The notes beneath the pieces were generated by a model that made no database searches, had not been told where the DNA came from, and was given only the letters and a program-made list of their open reading frames with translations. Shown piece by piece: positions 7,189 through 15,609 of a DNA stretch of 45,034 nt (its first letter is position 1; every line of letters starts with the position of its first letter). The stretch comes from Deltaproteobacteria bacterium (GTDB taxonomy: Bacteria; Desulfobacterota; Binatia; Binatales; Binataceae): the NCBI GenBank assembly GCA_003135135.1, contig PLDK01000049.1, positions 170,331 to 215,364 of the forward strand, read 5' to 3'. The position numbers were made by a program, and so were the translations under genes.

Positions 7189-8712
7189 TCATCGGGTGAA
7201 AGCGAACCAGCGCTTCATCAGTCCCGCGGCGAATGGCGTGAGCCGGGTGCGCGTGTAGAGTCCTGCGGCGCGGCGAATCGCGTCGGCCTGCGTCGGGTAT
7301 GGATGGATCACGTCACCGAGGCGGCCCAATCCGATCCCCGCGGCGATCGCGGTGGTGAGTTCCGAGATAATTTCGCCCGCGTGGCTCGCGACCACAGTCG
7401 CACCGACGATCCGATCGCTCCCTTGGCGGACGTGCACCTTCACGAAGCCGTCGGTTTCTCCGTCCAGCACCGCGCGATCGACGTCGGCCAGTTCCTGCGT
7501 ATAGGTCACGACTTCGATTCCGCGCCGTTTCGCCTCGGCTTCGTATAGTCCGACGTGCGCTATTTCAGGATCGGTGTAGGTACACCATGGAATAGTCAGT
7601 TGGCTCGCGCGCCGGCGCCCGAAGAATAGTGCATTGCGGAGTATGATTCGCGCGTGCGCGTCGGCGATGTGAGTAAACTTGTATGGCGATGCGACGTCGC
7701 CGGCCGCGTACACCAGCGGATTGGTCGTGCGCAGGTAGTCATCGACCTTCACGCCGTTTTGGCTGTCGTATTCGATCATCGCGGCTTCGAGATTCAACCC
7801 TTCCACTGCGGGGACTCGACCGACGCCGATCAAAATCTCGTCGGCGATAATCTCGCGGCTGACGCCGTCGCGCTCGGTCGCGATTATTTTTTCATTGCCG
7901 CGCAACTCGACGCCGGAAATTTTGCATGCGGTGATGATTTCCACGCCGTCGCGGACGATCGCGTGCTCGACTCGCTCGGCGGCGTCGCGATCCTCGCGAA
8001 TCAGGATTTGCGGGGCAACTTCGAGGATGGTGACCTGCGCGCCGAATCGCGCAAACGTCTGCGCAAGTTCGCATCCGATCGGCCCGGCGCCGATCACGGC
8101 AATTCGCCGCGGCAACCCGGTCAGCGAAAAAACGGTCTCGTTGGTCAGATAGCCGGCCTGTGCAAGACCCGGTATCGGGATCGCGGCGGCGCGCGCTCCC
8201 GTGGCGATCGCGGCCTTTTTGAAACGAAGCTTCATCCCGTCCACCTCCACGCAGTCAGGCCCGGCGAAACGACCGTCACCGATAAACACGTCGACGCCCA
8301 AAGAGCGAAATCGACTGGCGGAGTCGGTCGGGCTGAGCTCGGCGCGCAGCTTGCGCATCCGCTCCATCACGGCCTGAAAATTTACCCGCACACCCGCCGG
8401 GACCTCGACGCCAAGGCGGCCCGCGTCGCGAACTGCCGCGGCCGCTCGCGCCGAGCGGATCAGAGCCTTGGACGGGACGCATCCGAAGTTCAGGCAATCG
8501 CCGCCCATCAGGTCACGCTCGACAAGAGCAACCTTCGCGCCCAACATGGCGGCGCCCGCAGCGATCACGAGACCCGCGGGTCCGGCTCCGATCACCACCA
8601 TGTTGTAGCGAGGCGCGGGCTGCGGGTTGATCCATCCCGCGGGATGCAGATTTTCAGTCAGCGCGAGGTTGTAAGCGTCTGGCGGCTCATGCTTCAGCGC
8701 GTGCGATCCCAT
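7189..8712 (-). CDS. FAD-dependent pyridine nucleotide-disulfide oxidoreductase (mercuric-reductase-like)
   Basis: The 507-residue flavoprotein has an FAD-binding GAGPAG (42-47), a redox-active CLNFGC pair (Cys73/Cys78), an NAD(P)-binding VIGAGPIGCE and a C-terminal interface domain. The catalytic His motif reads HPYPTQAD, where lipoamide dehydrogenase and MerA usually have HPHPTxSE. It has no N-terminal heavy-metal domain and no C-terminal vicinal cysteines, so genuine mercuric reduction is unlikely. ATG 8712 is chosen because aggggaca precedes it, 11 bases after the upstream gene's stop. It is an evident operon with the TVP38-like gene, a pairing known in many bacteria, whose substrate is not settled. 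Confidence 0.88.
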   Translation of the reverse strand: MGSHALKHEPPDAYNLALTENLHPAGWINPQPAPRYNMVVIGAGPAGLVIAAGAAMLGAKVALVERDLMGGDCLNFGCVPSKALIRSARAAAAVRDAGRLGVEVPAGVRVNFQAVMERMRKLRAELSPTDSASRFRSLGVDVFIGDGRFAGPDCVEVDGMKLRFKKAAIATGARAAAIPIPGLAQAGYLTNETVFSLTGLPRRIAVIGAGPIGCELAQTFARFGAQVTILEVAPQILIREDRDAAERVEHAIVRDGVEIITACKISGVELRGNEKIIATERDGVSREIIADEILIGVGRVPAVEGLNLEAAMIEYDSQNGVKVDDYLRTTNPLVYAAGDVASPYKFTHIADAHARIILRNALFFGRRRASQLTIPWCTYTDPEIAHVGLYEAEAKRRGIEVVTYTQELADVDRAVLDGETDGFVKVHVRQGSDRIVGATVVASHAGEIISELTTAIAAGIGLGRLGDVIHPYPTQADAIRRAAGLYTRTRLTPFAAGLMKRWFAFTR

Positions 8713-8723
8713 CGATGTGTCCC

Positions 8724-9434
8724 CTAAGTCTTTTCGCGCAGCGCCCGAGCGCCGATTCGCGTTGCGTACACGACGACCGCGACTGTCGCGATGAATCCGA
8801 CCGCGGTGAGCGCCCATTCAATGGGCGTGCGCCGGGCGCCGCCCCCGGCCGCGCGCGCGAGGTCGCCGCTCAGCGAGCCGATATACACGTAGAGAATCGT
8901 GCCGGGAATCATCCCGGCCCACGACGCAAAAAAGTAGTCGCGCAGCGTCACGCGCGTCAGTCCGTAGGCGTAGTTGAGCAGGTTGAATGGAAACACGGGA
9001 GACAGGCGCGTCAGGACAACTATCTTCCATCCTTGGGTCCCGACCGCTTCGTCGATCGCTTTGAACTTCGCGTTGCCTTCGAGTCTTGCGCTCACCCAGC
9101 CGCGCGCAAGGTAACGGCCCACGAGGAAAGCCGCCGTGGCGCCGAGCGTCGCGGCGATCGAAACGTAGATCGACCCGCGCACCACGCCGAAAATCACGCC
9201 GGCGCCAATCGTGAGGATCGATCCCGGAAGAAATGCGACGCACGCCGCGATGTAGATTGCGATGAACGCGACCGGCGCCAGCGCACCCAACCCGGCAATC
9301 CAGTCAAGCGCGTTCGTCAGCCACGGTCCGGCGCCAATGCGATGCGCGCCGTAGAGGATCGCGATTGCGGCGGCGGCGATCAGTAGCATTTTCGGGCGAA
9401 GGAAACCGGCGGCTGGGCTGGGCGCGGTGGTCAT
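8724..9434 (-). CDS. TVP38/TMEM64 (VTT-domain) membrane protein
   Basis: The 236-residue integral membrane protein has about six hydrophobic segments and the DedA/VTT signature: FLPGSILTIGAG followed by VVRG, and LTRLSPVFPFNLLNYAYG. The family is linked to lipid scrambling or transport in eukaryotes and is of uncertain role in bacteria. The start at 9434 (MTTAPSPAAG) avoids overlap with the divergent moaB; upstream in-frame codons exist, so it is provisional. It heads the operon with the disulfide oxidoreductase. Confidence 0.85.
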   Translation of the reverse strand: MTTAPSPAAGFLRPKMLLIAAAAIAILYGAHRIGAGPWLTNALDWIAGLGALAPVAFIAIYIAACVAFLPGSILTIGAGVIFGVVRGSIYVSIAATLGATAAFLVGRYLARGWVSARLEGNAKFKAIDEAVGTQGWKIVVLTRLSPVFPFNLLNYAYGLTRVTLRDYFFASWAGMIPGTILYVYIGSLSGDLARAAGGGARRTPIEWALTAVGFIATVAVVVYATRIGARALREKT

Positions 9435-9544
9435 CTTGAGGTTCCGGGATTGGCAGCTCGCGCGGCGGGCAACCTTTTTGGTCTCCACCGGGAGCATCGC
9501 GGACTGCTTATAATGCCACCGGGGATTGTGTAATTCTAATCGGC

Positions 9545-10042
9545 ATGTCGGTCCACGATCACCAGAAACACGCGCGCGCAAATCTCAAGGTCGGCGTAAT
9601 CACCGCCAGCGATTCGCGCAGCCCGGAAACTGACGAGAGCGGCAAGCTCATCCGCACTTTGCTGGAGGCAGCCGGTCACCTGGTGGCCTACTACGAAATC
9701 ATCCCCGACGACGACGAGAGAATTTCCGCGGCGCTGGTCAATAATTTGCCGAATCTCGACGCGATTATCATCAACGGCGGCACCGGTATTACCGCGCGCG
9801 ACGGCACCACCGAAGTCGTGAAGTCGGTAATCGACAAGGAGCTCGAAGGCTTCGGCGAACTGTTCCGGATGCTTTCGTTTCAGGAAATCGGATCGGCCGC
9901 GATGATGAGCGGCGCTGTTGCCGGAGTGCGCCACGGCAAGTTCGTGGCCGCGATTCCCGGTTCCCCCGACGCGTGCCGGCTGGCGATGGAGAAGCTGCTG
10001 ATCCCCGAGCTCGGGCACATCGCTTATCTGCTGAGTCTATGA
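9545..10042 (+). CDS. moaB: Molybdenum cofactor biosynthesis protein MoaB
   Basis: The 165-residue MoaB/MogA-fold protein acts in molybdopterin adenylylation. The diagnostic INGGTGITARDGT lies mid-protein, and SGAVAGV plus IPGSPDAC lie near the end. Length suits MoaB. It is divergent from the TVP38-like gene, with about 110 bases between. Its stop overlaps the following moaD-moaE start in ATGA, so the two Moco genes are translationally coupled. Confidence 0.93.
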   Translation: MSVHDHQKHARANLKVGVITASDSRSPETDESGKLIRTLLEAAGHLVAYYEIIPDDDERISAALVNNLPNLDAIIINGGTGITARDGTTEVVKSVIDKELEGFGELFRMLSFQEIGSAAMMSGAVAGVRHGKFVAAIPGSPDACRLAMEKLLIPELGHIAYLLSL

Positions 10043-10740
10043 ACCGGTTCACGATCAAACTGTTCGCGACGCTTCGCGAGCGGGCGCATACGGCCGAGCT
10101 GACGCGCGAGTTCCCCGACGGCACCACAGTCGGCGATATCTGGAGGCGGCTAGTTGGCGAATTTCCCGCGCTCGGCGGCCATCACAACTCCGTAGGCTTC
10201 GCCGTCAACCAGGAATATGTCGACGGCAGCTTCAAGCCGCGGACGGGCGACGAGATTGCCTTCATTCCACCCGTCAGCGGCGGCGCCGACACGCCCGCAT
10301 ACGTCGGCAAAATCACCATCGGCCGCAATCCGATCGACTTAGCCGCCCTCGAGCGCGAAGTTGCCGACCCTGCGGCCGGTGCGATCGTATCGTTCACCGG
10401 CACCACTCGCCGCGACAACGCAGGCCGGGTCGTGATTCGCCTCGAGTACGAAGCCTACGAGCCGATGGCGCTATCCGAGATGCGCAAGCTGGCGGCCGAG
10501 GCCGGCGCGCGATGGAAAATCGTGCGCATCGCGATCGCGCATCGCATCGGCGTCGTCGAAATAGGCGAGACATCGGTGGCGATTGCGGTCTCGGCGGCGC
10601 ATCGCGCGGAGGCGTTCGAGGCTTGCAGGTTCGCGATCGACCGCCTGAAAGCAATCGTGCCGATTTGGAAAAAAGAGCATTTCGAAGGCGGCGAGGTATG
10701 GATCGGCTGCCAAACCTCGCATCCGCCGGCGCTTGAATAG
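10039..10740 (+). CDS. moaX: Fused molybdopterin synthase MoaD-MoaE
   Basis: The 233-residue fusion has a ubiquitin-like MoaD (1-82), ending PPVSGG with Gly81-Gly82, joined directly to MoaE (about 85-230). The MoaE part shows SFTGTTRRDN, RLEYEAYEPMA, HRIGVVEIGE and PIWKKEHFEGG with its active-site lysines. Separate MoaD needs a free C-terminal Gly-Gly for thiocarboxylation. A similar fusion in Mycobacterium tuberculosis (MoaX) is reported to be cleaved after its Gly82. The symbol follows that precedent. It makes molybdopterin from cyclic pyranopterin monophosphate and starts inside the moaB stop (ATGA). Confidence 0.92.
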   Translation: MNRFTIKLFATLRERAHTAELTREFPDGTTVGDIWRRLVGEFPALGGHHNSVGFAVNQEYVDGSFKPRTGDEIAFIPPVSGGADTPAYVGKITIGRNPIDLAALEREVADPAAGAIVSFTGTTRRDNAGRVVIRLEYEAYEPMALSEMRKLAAEAGARWKIVRIAIAHRIGVVEIGETSVAIAVSAAHRAEAFEACRFAIDRLKAIVPIWKKEHFEGGEVWIGCQTSHPPALE

Positions 10741-10760
10741 AAACCCAGCCGCGTCGCAGA

Positions 10761-10800
10761 ACCCTCACCTAACCTCTCCCGTGAAATAACGGGCGAGGGA
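10761..10800. repeat. Intergenic hairpin repeat
   Basis: accctcacctaa is followed by a 10-base stem (10773-10782 with 10789-10798, one mismatch, loop gaaata). The reverse complement of about 140-175 has the same wording. It lies between moaX and ispH and might act as a 3'-end hairpin, though it lacks a T-run. Confidence 0.6.
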
Positions 10801-10847
10801 CCAGAGCATTATTGACCCTACGGACAGTAACCAGTTACGATCGCAAG

Positions 10848-11789
10848 ATGGCGCTGGGCGAAACATCGGTCGAAAAGATCATCCTGGCTGAGCCGCGCGG
10901 CTTTTGCGCCGGCGTCGATCGCGCGGTCGAGGCGGTGCGCAGCGCGCTGCGCTCCTACGGCCGCCCGCTCTACGTGCGCCATCAGATCGTCCACAACCGT
11001 TTCGTGCTCGAAGCACTCGAACGCGAAGGCGCGATTTTTGTCGAGAGCCTCGACAAGGTTCCCACCGGCCAGCGCGTGATCTTCAGCGCGCATGGCGTCG
11101 CGCCCAGCGAATGGGACCGCGCCAAGGATCGCGCTCTGCGGGTTATCGATGCCACCTGCCCGCTGGTCACCAAGGTCCATCTCGAAGTCAAGAAATACGA
11201 CGACGAGGGGCGCACCGTGATCCTCATCGGCCACGCCGGCCACGAGGAAGTGAAGGGCACGCTGGGCGTTGCGCCCGGCAAGGTGGTGCTGGTCGGCAGC
11301 GTGAGCGAGGCGCGCACCGTCAAAGTCGAGAATCCCGAGCGCATCGCGGCTGTCACGCAGACCACGCTCAGTGTCGACGACACCCGCGAGATCATGGAGG
11401 CGCTCAAGGAGCGGTTCCCCTCGATGCAGGAACCCAGGACCGACGACATTTGCTACGCGACCCAGAACCGCCAGAACGCGGTCAAGGAACTGGTGCAGGT
11501 CAGCGATGCGGTCCTGGTGGTCGGCTCGAAGCAGAGTTCAAACGCGAACCGGTTGGTCGAGGTCGCGCGGATGCGCGGCGCGCGGGCGTTCCTGGTCGAT
11601 TCGATCGCCGACGTCGAGCCCGCGATGCTCGACGGCGTGCGCGCGCTCGGCCTGACCGCGAGCGCTTCGTCTCCGGAGTGGCTGGTCGAGGAAATCATCG
11701 GTGCGTTCGCCCGCTCGGGCGCCGAAGTCGAGCTGCTCAGCGTCGCCAAGGAGCGGGTGCATTTCCCGCTCCCGATGCCCGCCGACTGA
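10848..11789 (+). CDS. ispH: 4-hydroxy-3-methylbut-2-enyl diphosphate reductase
   Basis: The 313-residue Fe-S enzyme catalyses the last step of the MEP isoprenoid pathway, giving IPP and DMAPP. The three cluster cysteines are visible: Cys20 in PRGFCAGV, Cys104 in DATCPLV and Cys202 in DICYATQNRQ. HxxxE-type substrate residues appear in GHAGHEEV, and the usual SSNANRLVEVA block is near the C-terminus. ATG 10848 matches family length; an in-frame TTG at 10812 would add 12 unconserved residues. The strong match shows the organism uses the MEP pathway. Confidence 0.96.
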   Translation: MALGETSVEKIILAEPRGFCAGVDRAVEAVRSALRSYGRPLYVRHQIVHNRFVLEALEREGAIFVESLDKVPTGQRVIFSAHGVAPSEWDRAKDRALRVIDATCPLVTKVHLEVKKYDDEGRTVILIGHAGHEEVKGTLGVAPGKVVLVGSVSEARTVKVENPERIAAVTQTTLSVDDTREIMEALKERFPSMQEPRTDDICYATQNRQNAVKELVQVSDAVLVVGSKQSSNANRLVEVARMRGARAFLVDSIADVEPAMLDGVRALGLTASASSPEWLVEEIIGAFARSGAEVELLSVAKERVHFPLPMPAD

Positions 11790-11844
11790 GCCGCGCGGCG
11801 ATTCCCGCCAAGCGAGTGCGCGCGCGCGCCGGTTGCATTTCGCC

Positions 11845-11874
11845 TTGACAATTCCGCGCGATTGCTTGCAGACT
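11845..11874 (+). promoter_or_regulatory. Candidate promoter for TPR lipoprotein
   Basis: A perfect TTGACA (11845-11850) is followed after 18 bases by cagact (11869-11874), a weak -10. It lies 38 bases before ATG 11912. A gagagga ribosome site (11897-11903) follows at proper spacing. Confidence 0.4.
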
Positions 11875-11911
11875 CATCCCGATTTCGCCTAACCGTGAGA
11901 GGAATATTCCG

Positions 11912-12769
11912 ATGCGAACAGTTATGGTGCGCGCTCTGGTACTGCCCATCCTGCTGGCCGTCGGGCTGGTCAGCGGATGCCAGTCCGAGGCGAAGAAACA
12001 TCTATACAAAGCTGAAGATATGTTCGAGAAACGCGATCTCGAGGGCGCCAAAAAAGAACTTGAGCTGTCGATAAAGGCCGACCCCAGCGACGTCGACGCG
12101 CACAAGTCTCTCGCGCATATAGATGAAGCGCTCGGCGATGACGAAGGCGCGGGCCGCGAGTACAACGCCGCCTCGGCGCTCGATTCCACCGATCAGAAAC
12201 TCCTCGACAAGGCTCGGCTCTACAAGCAGCTCGAGGCCATGGCGAATTCTTCGGGCAAGGCGCTCGACGACATCAAGGCGGGCAAGGTCGAGGAGGGCGT
12301 GCGCAATCTCAAGGACATCATGGTCTCCAGCAGGATTCCGGCGGCCCGTCAAAAGGCGTTGCGTGCGCTCGGCGATGCGGTCCCGATCATCGAAAAAATC
12401 GGCGACCAGCAGGTACAGGACAAAAAGTACGCCGACGCCGTCAATACCTATGATCAGGGCATCCGGGCCGCGATGCTCCTGGCCAGGGCGCACAAGATGG
12501 AGACGCTCGGGCCCGACGCGGACCCGATGATGCACAAGATCAACCAGGCCGCCAAGGCCGGCGGCACCCCCGACGCGACCTTCAAGCTGTTCAATGACGT
12601 GATCGGTGATTATCCCGACGACAAGACCGCCAACATCGAATTGGCGCAGGTCTATCTGAGCAAGACTCCGCCCGACTATGACACGGCAGCCGATTTGGAA
12701 GAGCGCGGCGGCGCGCCCGACGACGAGGTTCGCAAACTCCGCGACCAGGCCAAGAAGCATCGCAAGTGA
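11912..12769 (+). CDS. TPR-repeat lipoprotein
   Basis: The 285-residue protein has a lipoprotein signal with lipobox LVSGC (Cys23). The body is helical and built from tetratricopeptide-like repeats, e.g. AEDMFEKRDLEGAKKELELS near 34-53 and KYADAVNTYDQG around 170. It is highly charged and Lys/Asp-rich. TPR proteins usually scaffold envelope complexes; no partner is evident here. A well-spaced gagagga supports ATG 11912. A deoxynucleoside kinase gene follows after 28 bases and may be cotranscribed. Confidence 0.85.
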   Translation: MRTVMVRALVLPILLAVGLVSGCQSEAKKHLYKAEDMFEKRDLEGAKKELELSIKADPSDVDAHKSLAHIDEALGDDEGAGREYNAASALDSTDQKLLDKARLYKQLEAMANSSGKALDDIKAGKVEEGVRNLKDIMVSSRIPAARQKALRALGDAVPIIEKIGDQQVQDKKYADAVNTYDQGIRAAMLLARAHKMETLGPDADPMMHKINQAAKAGGTPDATFKLFNDVIGDYPDDKTANIELAQVYLSKTPPDYDTAADLEERGGAPDDEVRKLRDQAKKHRK

Positions 12770-12797
12770 GATGAGCTAGAGTCGCAATCGAGGCCCG

Positions 12798-13436
12798 ATG
12801 CGCCGGCGCGGCTATATCGCGGTCGAAGGCCCCATCGGGGTTGGCAAAACGAGCCTGGCGCAGGCGCTCGCCCGCGAGCTGGGTGCGCGCCTGATACTGG
12901 AGGATGCGGACAACAACCCGTTCCTCCCGCGCTTCTACCAGGATCCCGACAAGTACGCGTTTCCCGCGCAGCTTTATTTCCTGCTCACCCGCCACAACCA
13001 GCAGCGCGAGCTCAAGCAGCAGGATCTCTTCACGCAGGCCACCGTCGCCGACTATCTCTTCGCCAAGGATAAAATCTTCGCCGCGTTGAATCTCGTCCCC
13101 GACGAACTCAAGCTCTACGACAACGTGTACAAACTGCTCGACGCCGAGATCGCCCGCCCCGACCTCGTCGTTTACGTGCGCGCCACCATCGAGGTGCTGG
13201 CCGAGCGCCTGCGCAAGCGCAATCGTAACTTCGAACGCCACATCAGCTTCGACTATCTCGAGCGCGTGTCATCGGCCTACCGCGATTTCTTTTTCTACTA
13301 CGACGAGGCGCCGCTGCTGGTCGTCGATACTTCGGACCTCGACTTCGTCGCCAATCCCGAAGACCTCGGCGAGCTGATTCGCGAGATCGATCGCGCCGGC
13401 GCCGGCACTCAATACTTCGTCCCGCGCAAAAGCTGA
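12798..13436 (+). CDS. Deoxynucleoside kinase family protein
   Basis: The 212-residue P-loop kinase has GPIGVGKTS (about 11-19), an ED pair near 35 and the ERHISFDYLERV-type lid region. These fit the dCK/dGK family that phosphorylates deoxyadenosine, deoxyguanosine or deoxycytidine in nucleotide salvage. The exact nucleoside cannot be fixed from sequence alone. The ATG falls in cgATGcgc with little upstream purine. It lies just downstream of the TPR lipoprotein. Confidence 0.85.
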   Translation: MRRRGYIAVEGPIGVGKTSLAQALARELGARLILEDADNNPFLPRFYQDPDKYAFPAQLYFLLTRHNQQRELKQQDLFTQATVADYLFAKDKIFAALNLVPDELKLYDNVYKLLDAEIARPDLVVYVRATIEVLAERLRKRNRNFERHISFDYLERVSSAYRDFFFYYDEAPLLVVDTSDLDFVANPEDLGELIREIDRAGAGTQYFVPRKS

Positions 13437-13456
13437 TTTCTTTCTTCGCCGCCGCC

Positions 13457-13750
13457 TTACGCGTCGCGATCGTTAAACGCGATCTCGATATTGTCCGCCA
13501 GCTTGAAGTCCTTGTCGGTAACGCCGCCGGCATCGTGCGTCGAGCATGAGAACGTGACCCGCGTGTAGTTGATCGTGATGTCGGGATGATGGTCGGCGGC
13601 CTCGGCGATCTCGGCGACCTTCTGCACGAACTCGATACCGTGCAGGTATTCTTTGAACTTGAACGTTTTGCCGATGGAGTTGTTCTTGTACTCCCATCCG
13701 GGGAGCGCGTTGAGCTTCTCCGCAATTTGCTCCGGGTTGAGCTTCGCCAT
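13457..13750 (-). CDS. 4a-hydroxytetrahydrobiopterin dehydratase (pterin carbinolamine dehydratase)
   Basis: The 97-residue protein carries the family signature ADHHPDITINYTRVTFSCS with the paired active-site histidines, then the DKDFKLA segment. It normally regenerates pterin cofactor after aromatic amino-acid hydroxylation; some bacterial members act in Moco enzymes or as coactivators. No hydroxylase gene is nearby. ATG 13750 has ggagg (RC of 13759-13763) 8 bases upstream. It converges on the kinase gene. Confidence 0.93.
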   Translation of the reverse strand: MAKLNPEQIAEKLNALPGWEYKNNSIGKTFKFKEYLHGIEFVQKVAEIAEAADHHPDITINYTRVTFSCSTHDAGGVTDKDFKLADNIEIAFNDRDA

Positions 13751-13910
13751 CCTGGGATCCTCCGCATGCTGCCGGTCGCGACCGCCGGTTTATTCCGCTC
13801 CCCATCCTAGTCCCGCGCATCCCAATGGCAAATGACGCTGCGTTATACCGTCGCGCGCGCCTGTGGTAATAGATGGCGCAAGCGCCTGGAATTCACCGAG
13901 GGAACCAACG

Positions 13911-14360
13911 ATGGCTAACAAATACATTACCGACGAAGCTCGCAAGCAAATCGGCATGGTCTCCGAATCGCGGACTTACGAAGTCGAGCGCGGCGCGATT
14001 CGCCGCTTCGCCGAGGCGATCGAGGATCCTAATCCGCTCTTCAACAGTGAACGCGACGCGCGCAAGACCCGCTTCGGCGCCATGATCGCGCCACCCACCT
14101 TCTGCCGCTCGATGGGCGCGCCGATCCCCAACATCAAGCTCGACATCCCGACCTTGCGCGGCCTCGACGGCGGCTCGGATTGGGAATACTTCGTGCCGAT
14201 TCGCGTCGGCGACCGCATCACCGTGCAGTCCAAGCTCGTCGATTTGCGCGAGGCCGCAGGCCGGCTTGGCCCGATGGTCTTCTCGGTAGTCGAGATCACG
14301 TACACCAACCAGTTCGGCGAGGTCTGCGTCATTCAACGCTCGACCGTAATCCGCTACTAG
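13911..14360 (+). CDS. MaoC-like (FAS1-type dehydratase) hydratase subunit
   Basis: The 149-residue hot-dog-fold protein has the N-terminal-type MaoC pattern: YEVERGAIRRFAEAIEDPNP, then GAMIAPPTF, then the DWEYFVPIRVGDRI strand. It resembles the HadA/HadC-type partner, which lacks catalytic Asp/His and pairs with a catalytic MaoC protein. The next gene is exactly such a partner. ATG 13911 follows gaggga (about 13898-13903); an earlier in-frame codon at 13863 is not supported. Expected role: half of a heterodimeric (R)-specific enoyl-CoA hydratase or dehydratase. Confidence 0.88.
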   Translation: MANKYITDEARKQIGMVSESRTYEVERGAIRRFAEAIEDPNPLFNSERDARKTRFGAMIAPPTFCRSMGAPIPNIKLDIPTLRGLDGGSDWEYFVPIRVGDRITVQSKLVDLREAAGRLGPMVFSVVEITYTNQFGEVCVIQRSTVIRY

Positions 14361-14383
14361 AGTTAATCGAAAGGATGCCCACG

Positions 14384-14821
14384 ATGGCGAAGCAAATTTA
14401 TTTCGAAGATGTGGAAGTCGGCACTGAAGTCGGCCCGCTCGAAAAAAACCCGACCACCCAGCAGCTCGTCAGGTACGCCGGCGCGTCGGGCGACTTCTAT
14501 CAAATCCACTATGACAAGGATTTCGCGCTCGGCAACGGTCTCCCCGGCGTGATCCTGCACGGCGCGTTGAAGAACGCCTTTCTCGGCCACCTGATGACCG
14601 ACTTCGCCGGCGAGCATGGATGGCTGCGCAAGCTCAGCGTGCAGTACCGTGGGATGGATCAGCCCGGCGCCAGGGTCGTCGCGCGCGGCAAGGTCTCAAA
14701 AAAATACACCGAAGGCGGCCATCACATGGTCGATTGCGAAATCTGGCTCGAAAACGCCAAGGGCGAAAAGACCACCCCCGGCTCCGCCACCGTCATTCTG
14801 CCCTCGCGCGCCGCGAGCTGA
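14384..14821 (+). CDS. MaoC-like (R)-enoyl-CoA hydratase, catalytic subunit
   Basis: The 145-residue hot-dog protein carries the hydratase-2 motif with catalytic Asp37 and His42 (GDFYQIHYD), followed by PGVILHGALK. This mirrors HadB and the C-terminal half of MaoC-type hydratases. ATG 14384 is preferred because aaagga (14369-14374) is spaced 9 bases from it; ATG 14375 in the same frame is possible. It lies 23 bases after its partner gene and 13 bases before a ferritin-like gene, forming a three-gene unit. Substrate is probably a trans-2-enoyl-CoA. Confidence 0.9.
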   Translation: MAKQIYFEDVEVGTEVGPLEKNPTTQQLVRYAGASGDFYQIHYDKDFALGNGLPGVILHGALKNAFLGHLMTDFAGEHGWLRKLSVQYRGMDQPGARVVARGKVSKKYTEGGHHMVDCEIWLENAKGEKTTPGSATVILPSRAAS

Positions 14822-14834
14822 CGAGGTTAACGCG

Positions 14835-15593
14835 ATGCCGATCCGGCGCGAGTTCCCGCCGCGATCGCTGGACGCCGCCGCCCTGGGCGACGGCCGCGTC
14901 GATCCGCATTACACCAAGGTGGTGCTGCGGCTGCTCGCCGCGCACGCGATGGCCGAGAAACTCACTGCGCTCGGCTACCAGCGCGCGCTCGCGACGCTCG
15001 ACAATCCCGCGCTGCGTCCCACCGTCGAGAAAAATTTCGCCGAAGAAAAAAAACACGCGCGGCTCATCTACGACGCGCTCGAAGAACTCGGAGTTTCCCA
15101 GCAAGCCGCCGACCGCTCGATGATTTCCGTGCTCAAGGCGCCGTCCTTCGATGCGCCCAGCTACTTCGCCGCCAAGGCCGCCGGCGAGCTCGACCTGCTG
15201 ATGGCGTCGCTCAGCCTCGATACCACCGGCCTCATCATGATCGGCGAAAACTACCGCGAGTCCAGCTATGCGCCGCATGCGCGCGCCGCCGAAATAATTC
15301 TCGACGAAGAAGCCGATCATGAAATCTTCGCCTCGCAGCAACTCGGCGACGCCGTCGAGCGCTTCGGCGTCAAGTCGGTCAACACGGCGCTGCGCCGATG
15401 GATTCCGCGCGCCGTGAACTTCTTCGGACCGCCCGGCACCGGCTTTACCTACGACTGCATTCGCTACGGTCTGAAGTCGCGCGATAACGAAGAACTGGCC
15501 GAGCTATACGTCACGATGCTATCGCGCCGATGCGAGCAGCTAGGCCTCGAAATGCCCTCCCTAACACCCACCTACCCCCATTTCTTAGCCTAA
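14835..15593 (+). CDS. Ferritin-like diiron protein (PaaA/PaaC type)
   Basis: The 252-residue helical protein has two ExxH metal motifs, Glu71-Lys-Lys-His74 and Glu159-Ala-Asp-His162. Candidate first- and third-helix ligands are Glu41 and Glu118. The architecture fits the phenylacetyl-CoA epoxidase catalytic/structural subunit family. PaaB, PaaD and PaaE are not seen. gaggt (14823-14827) supports ATG 14835. Linkage to the MaoC hydratase pair suggests oxygen-dependent modification of a CoA thioester, but function is inferred. Confidence 0.75.
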   Translation: MPIRREFPPRSLDAAALGDGRVDPHYTKVVLRLLAAHAMAEKLTALGYQRALATLDNPALRPTVEKNFAEEKKHARLIYDALEELGVSQQAADRSMISVLKAPSFDAPSYFAAKAAGELDLLMASLSLDTTGLIMIGENYRESSYAPHARAAEIILDEEADHEIFASQQLGDAVERFGVKSVNTALRRWIPRAVNFFGPPGTGFTYDCIRYGLKSRDNEELAELYVTMLSRRCEQLGLEMPSLTPTYPHFLA

Positions 15594-15609
15594 TCCTTAC
15601 TTCTGAGTC

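Noticed and set aside
7189-8712. Mercuric reductase / mer operon
   Set aside because: No HMA domain, no C-terminal cysteine pair, no merR/merT/merP nearby.
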